Assembly (NCBI GenBank): GCA_019689515.1
Contig: JADGHI010000161.1
Span: 1-7,927 of the forward strand
Source: Acetobacteraceae bacterium
Lineage (GTDB): Bacteria; Pseudomonadota; Alphaproteobacteria; Acetobacterales; Acetobacteraceae
Reading direction: 5' to 3'
Length of the DNA stretch: 7,927 bases
Within the stretch, counting starts at the first letter, position 1, and the number at the start of each line of letters is the position of its first letter. The notes beneath the pieces are model-generated. The model was not told where the DNA came from. It made no database searches and worked only from the letters and a program-made list of their open reading frames with translations. Below, one piece after another: positions 7,000 to 7,927 of the stretch. The position numbers and the translations under genes are program-made.

Positions 7000-7107
7000 T
7001 CAATCAAGCGGCCAGCACCGCTCCAGGATGTCGGAGCGCGTGTAGGCGGCCTCAGCCTCGTTCCGGATCCCGTGGGCGAGGGCGCAATCGAACCGCTGCG
7101 CTTGCCT
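7000..7107 (-). pseudogene. C-terminal remnant of a P4-type tyrosine integrase
   Basis: The minus-strand frame ending at the TGA at 7000-7002 reads FDCALAHGIRNEAEAAY, then TRSDILERCWPLD. This matches the extreme C-terminus of P4/prophage-type integrases, typically E-x-x-L-A-H, then V/I-x-N-x-x-E-x-A-Y-x-R-S-D-L-L-E-K-R-R-x-L-M. The H of LAH and the catalytic Y of AAY are both there. Upstream on the minus strand (plus coordinates above 7107) the frame turns into unrelated sequence, and the R-H-x-x-R box, the core-binding domain and the N-terminal arm-binding domain are missing. About 90% of the gene is therefore absent, and ERCWPLD in place of an expected ERRRPLM suggests point decay too. Integrase remnants like this often mark one end of a former genomic island. 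No tRNA or obvious attachment site was found next to it. Confidence 0.6.
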
Positions 7108-7337
7108 CACTATGGGCCCAGCGGTTTCACGGAGACGACCAGCCTTTGTGCTGCTGAGGGGGACGGTGGGGGGATACTGGAGGTGATCTGCCTGCGAGGC
7201 CCTGATTATAAGGCTCTTTTTTGGTGCGGAGTGGCAAAGGGAACCGGGAGCGAACATTCTCTGTGCCCCAGGAGGACGACTGCCTTAAGCTCACGCGCGT
7301 TCGGGCACCTTGTCCTCCATAATGAGCACGCTGGCAT

Positions 7338-7358
7338 GATTCGCTAGTGGAGCGAATC
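7338..7358. repeat. 8-bp inverted repeat at the 3' end of the IS630 remnant
   Basis: GATTCGCT (7338-7345) and AGCGAATC (7351-7358) are perfect inverted repeats separated by the 5-nt loop AGTGG. On the minus strand this hairpin overlaps the last codons and the TAG stop (7344-7346) of the IS630 transposase remnant. It may be part of the element's terminal structure or limit read-through from the transposase gene. Confidence 0.5.
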
Positions 7359-7753
7359 TAAGGCTCGGCGCCCACGCCTTGCGGCAGCGATGATGTGGTC
7401 CGGCTGCATGGTCCAAGGGGCGCGGGTCGGCGTTGGCCTCGACGACAAGCCGTTGATGGCCTCTTGGAGGGCGACCAGGGAGTGGAACGCCCTGCGCTCC
7501 AGCCGTCAGCTGGTGGGCTTGGCGATGACGCCTTCGACGGTGTTGAGCCAGGACGCCGAGGTTGAGGTGAAGTGGAAGGCAAGGCGCGGGTGCTGCTCCA
7601 GCCAACGCCTGACCTTCGGGTGCTCGTGTGCGGCGTAGTTGTCGAGGATGACGTGGACCACCTTCCCGGCGGACACCTCTGCCTCGATGGCGCTGATGAA
7701 GCGGATGAGCCCTGGTGCTGGCCGCGCTGCATGCAGCGCCGATCACCGTGCCC
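7344..7753 (-). pseudogene. IS630-family transposase, C-terminal half, broken
   Basis: On the minus strand the pieces read, in order, GTVIG; CMQRGQHQ; LIRFISAIEAEVSAGK, continuing into VVHVILDNYAAHEHPKVRRW and FHFTSTSASWLNTVEG; RLERRAFHSLVALQEAIN; LVVEANADPRP; and finally PDHIIAAARRGRRALDSLH and a stop. This is the IS630 (Tc1/mariner-like) transposase C-terminal half: the second Asp is in ILDNY and the Glu in NTVEG, with 35 residues between them. Damage: an in-frame TGA at 7506-7508, and apparent frameshifts near 7736, 7710, 7447 and 7416. The N-terminal helix-turn-helix half and the first catalytic Asp are absent: the match stops at GTVIG (about 7750), where unrelated plus-strand coding-like sequence begins. 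The element cannot encode an active transposase. Original IS boundaries and target duplications were not identified. Confidence 0.85.
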
Positions 7754-7843
7754 TCCTTTTCCGCCGATGTCGTCGCCCTCCTCCACCAGGGCGCGGCAGC
7801 GGCGCCGCCGCAGCCCGCGCCGGCGCCGGCGGCGGTGCCGTGA
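7709..7843 (+). pseudogene. 3' end of an unidentified gene, 5' part lost at the IS630 junction
   Basis: A plus-strand frame ending at TGA 7841-7843 reads TVPSFSADVVALLHQG followed by an Ala/Pro-rich tail (AAAAPPQPAPAPAAVP). Codon choice from about 7748 on is typical GC-rich coding use, and the stop overlaps the GTG of the next gene by 4 nt, the usual sign of a translationally coupled pair. Upstream of about 7748 the same bases belong to the IS630 remnant, so the frame back to the TGA at 7706 is probably IS sequence and the real 5' portion is missing. The product is not recognised. A ParA-like partition ATPase would fit the following gene, but that is speculation. Confidence 0.35.
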
Positions 7844-7927
7844 GCGGCGGCGGCAACGGCAGCCGCGGCGGTGCCGGGCGCGCCCCGGTGTTCGGCGACG
7901 ACGTCGGCGACCTGTCCGACTTCGCGC
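7840..7927 (+). CDS. N-terminus of an unidentified protein (GDLSDFA motif), runs off window
   Basis: From GTG 7840 the frame reads MSGGGNGSRGGAGRAPVFGD, then DVGDLSDFA to the window end. The glycine-rich start and the acidic DLSDFA motif recall the N-termini of small plasmid stability/partition-type proteins in alphaproteobacteria, which I remember as having a D-L-x-D-F-x-P motif followed by an EEGFxSR-like segment; that second segment would lie outside the window. The start overlaps the preceding stop as GTGA, and no separate strong Shine-Dalgarno is visible, consistent with translational coupling. Only 29 codons are present, so the gene call is moderate and the function is a guess. Confidence 0.4.
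   Translation, partial: MSGGGNGSRGGAGRAPVFGDDVGDLSDFA

Noticed and set aside
7193..7225. AT-rich stretch with TATAAT on the minus strand and a T-run on the plus strand, considered as promoter or terminator
   Set aside because: No matching -35 hexamer at 16-18 nt, no stem before the T-run, and no intact gene downstream in either direction.
6439..7347. 302-codon plus-strand open frame
   Set aside because: No recognisable domain, atypical residue composition, starts inside the leader of the opposite-strand Ddn-like gene, and runs over an integrase remnant on the other strand.

Overview
The window is high-GC, densely coding DNA, most likely from an alphaproteobacterium, probably Rhodospirillales/Acetobacteraceae (Roseomonas-like). 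I base this on the GC-rich third codon positions, a thioredoxin reductase gene followed closely by a LysR regulator, an orphan tripartite-tricarboxylate-type binding protein (a family expanded in that group), and the kinds of transposon debris present. This is inference from sequence feel and gene order; no database search was run.

Layout. (1) 208-2113, +: trxB (thioredoxin reductase, TTG start) and a GcvA-like LysR regulator 10 nt downstream; this looks like stable core chromosome. (2) 2114-2816: about 700 nt without an intact gene; one stretch (about 2336-2443) resembles a short decayed piece of an ISL3-type transposase. (3) 2817-5632, +: a secreted Bug/TctC-type solute-binding protein followed, after a 212-nt gap, by a thiamine-diphosphate enzyme of the acetolactate-synthase/decarboxylase superfamily. 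Each has a strong Shine-Dalgarno. (4) 5633-5974: a gap between converging genes, with inverted repeats that could act as a terminator. (5) 5975-6436, -: an intact small Ddn-like (deazaflavin/F420-dependent nitroreductase-family) protein. (6) 6437-7753: a gene graveyard with the last ~30 codons of a P4-type tyrosine integrase and a 5'-truncated, frameshifted, stop-containing IS630 transposase, both on the minus strand. (7) 7754-7927, +: the 3' end of one gene, cut by the IS630 remnant, and the start of a second that overlaps it by 4 nt; the second runs off the window.

How it fits together. trxB supplies reduced thioredoxin; the LysR gene is probably co-transcribed with it but its target is not visible. 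The binding protein and the ThDP enzyme look like a small uptake-plus-carboligation/decarboxylation accessory module for an organic acid, but no membrane transporter subunits and no dedicated regulator are present. The module and the Ddn-like gene lie between two zones of mobile-element debris, consistent with an old acquired segment next to core genes. No rRNA, tRNA or CRISPR array was recognised. I see no clearly new system; the least explained items are the substrate of the binding protein/ThDP enzyme pair and the gene pair at the right edge.
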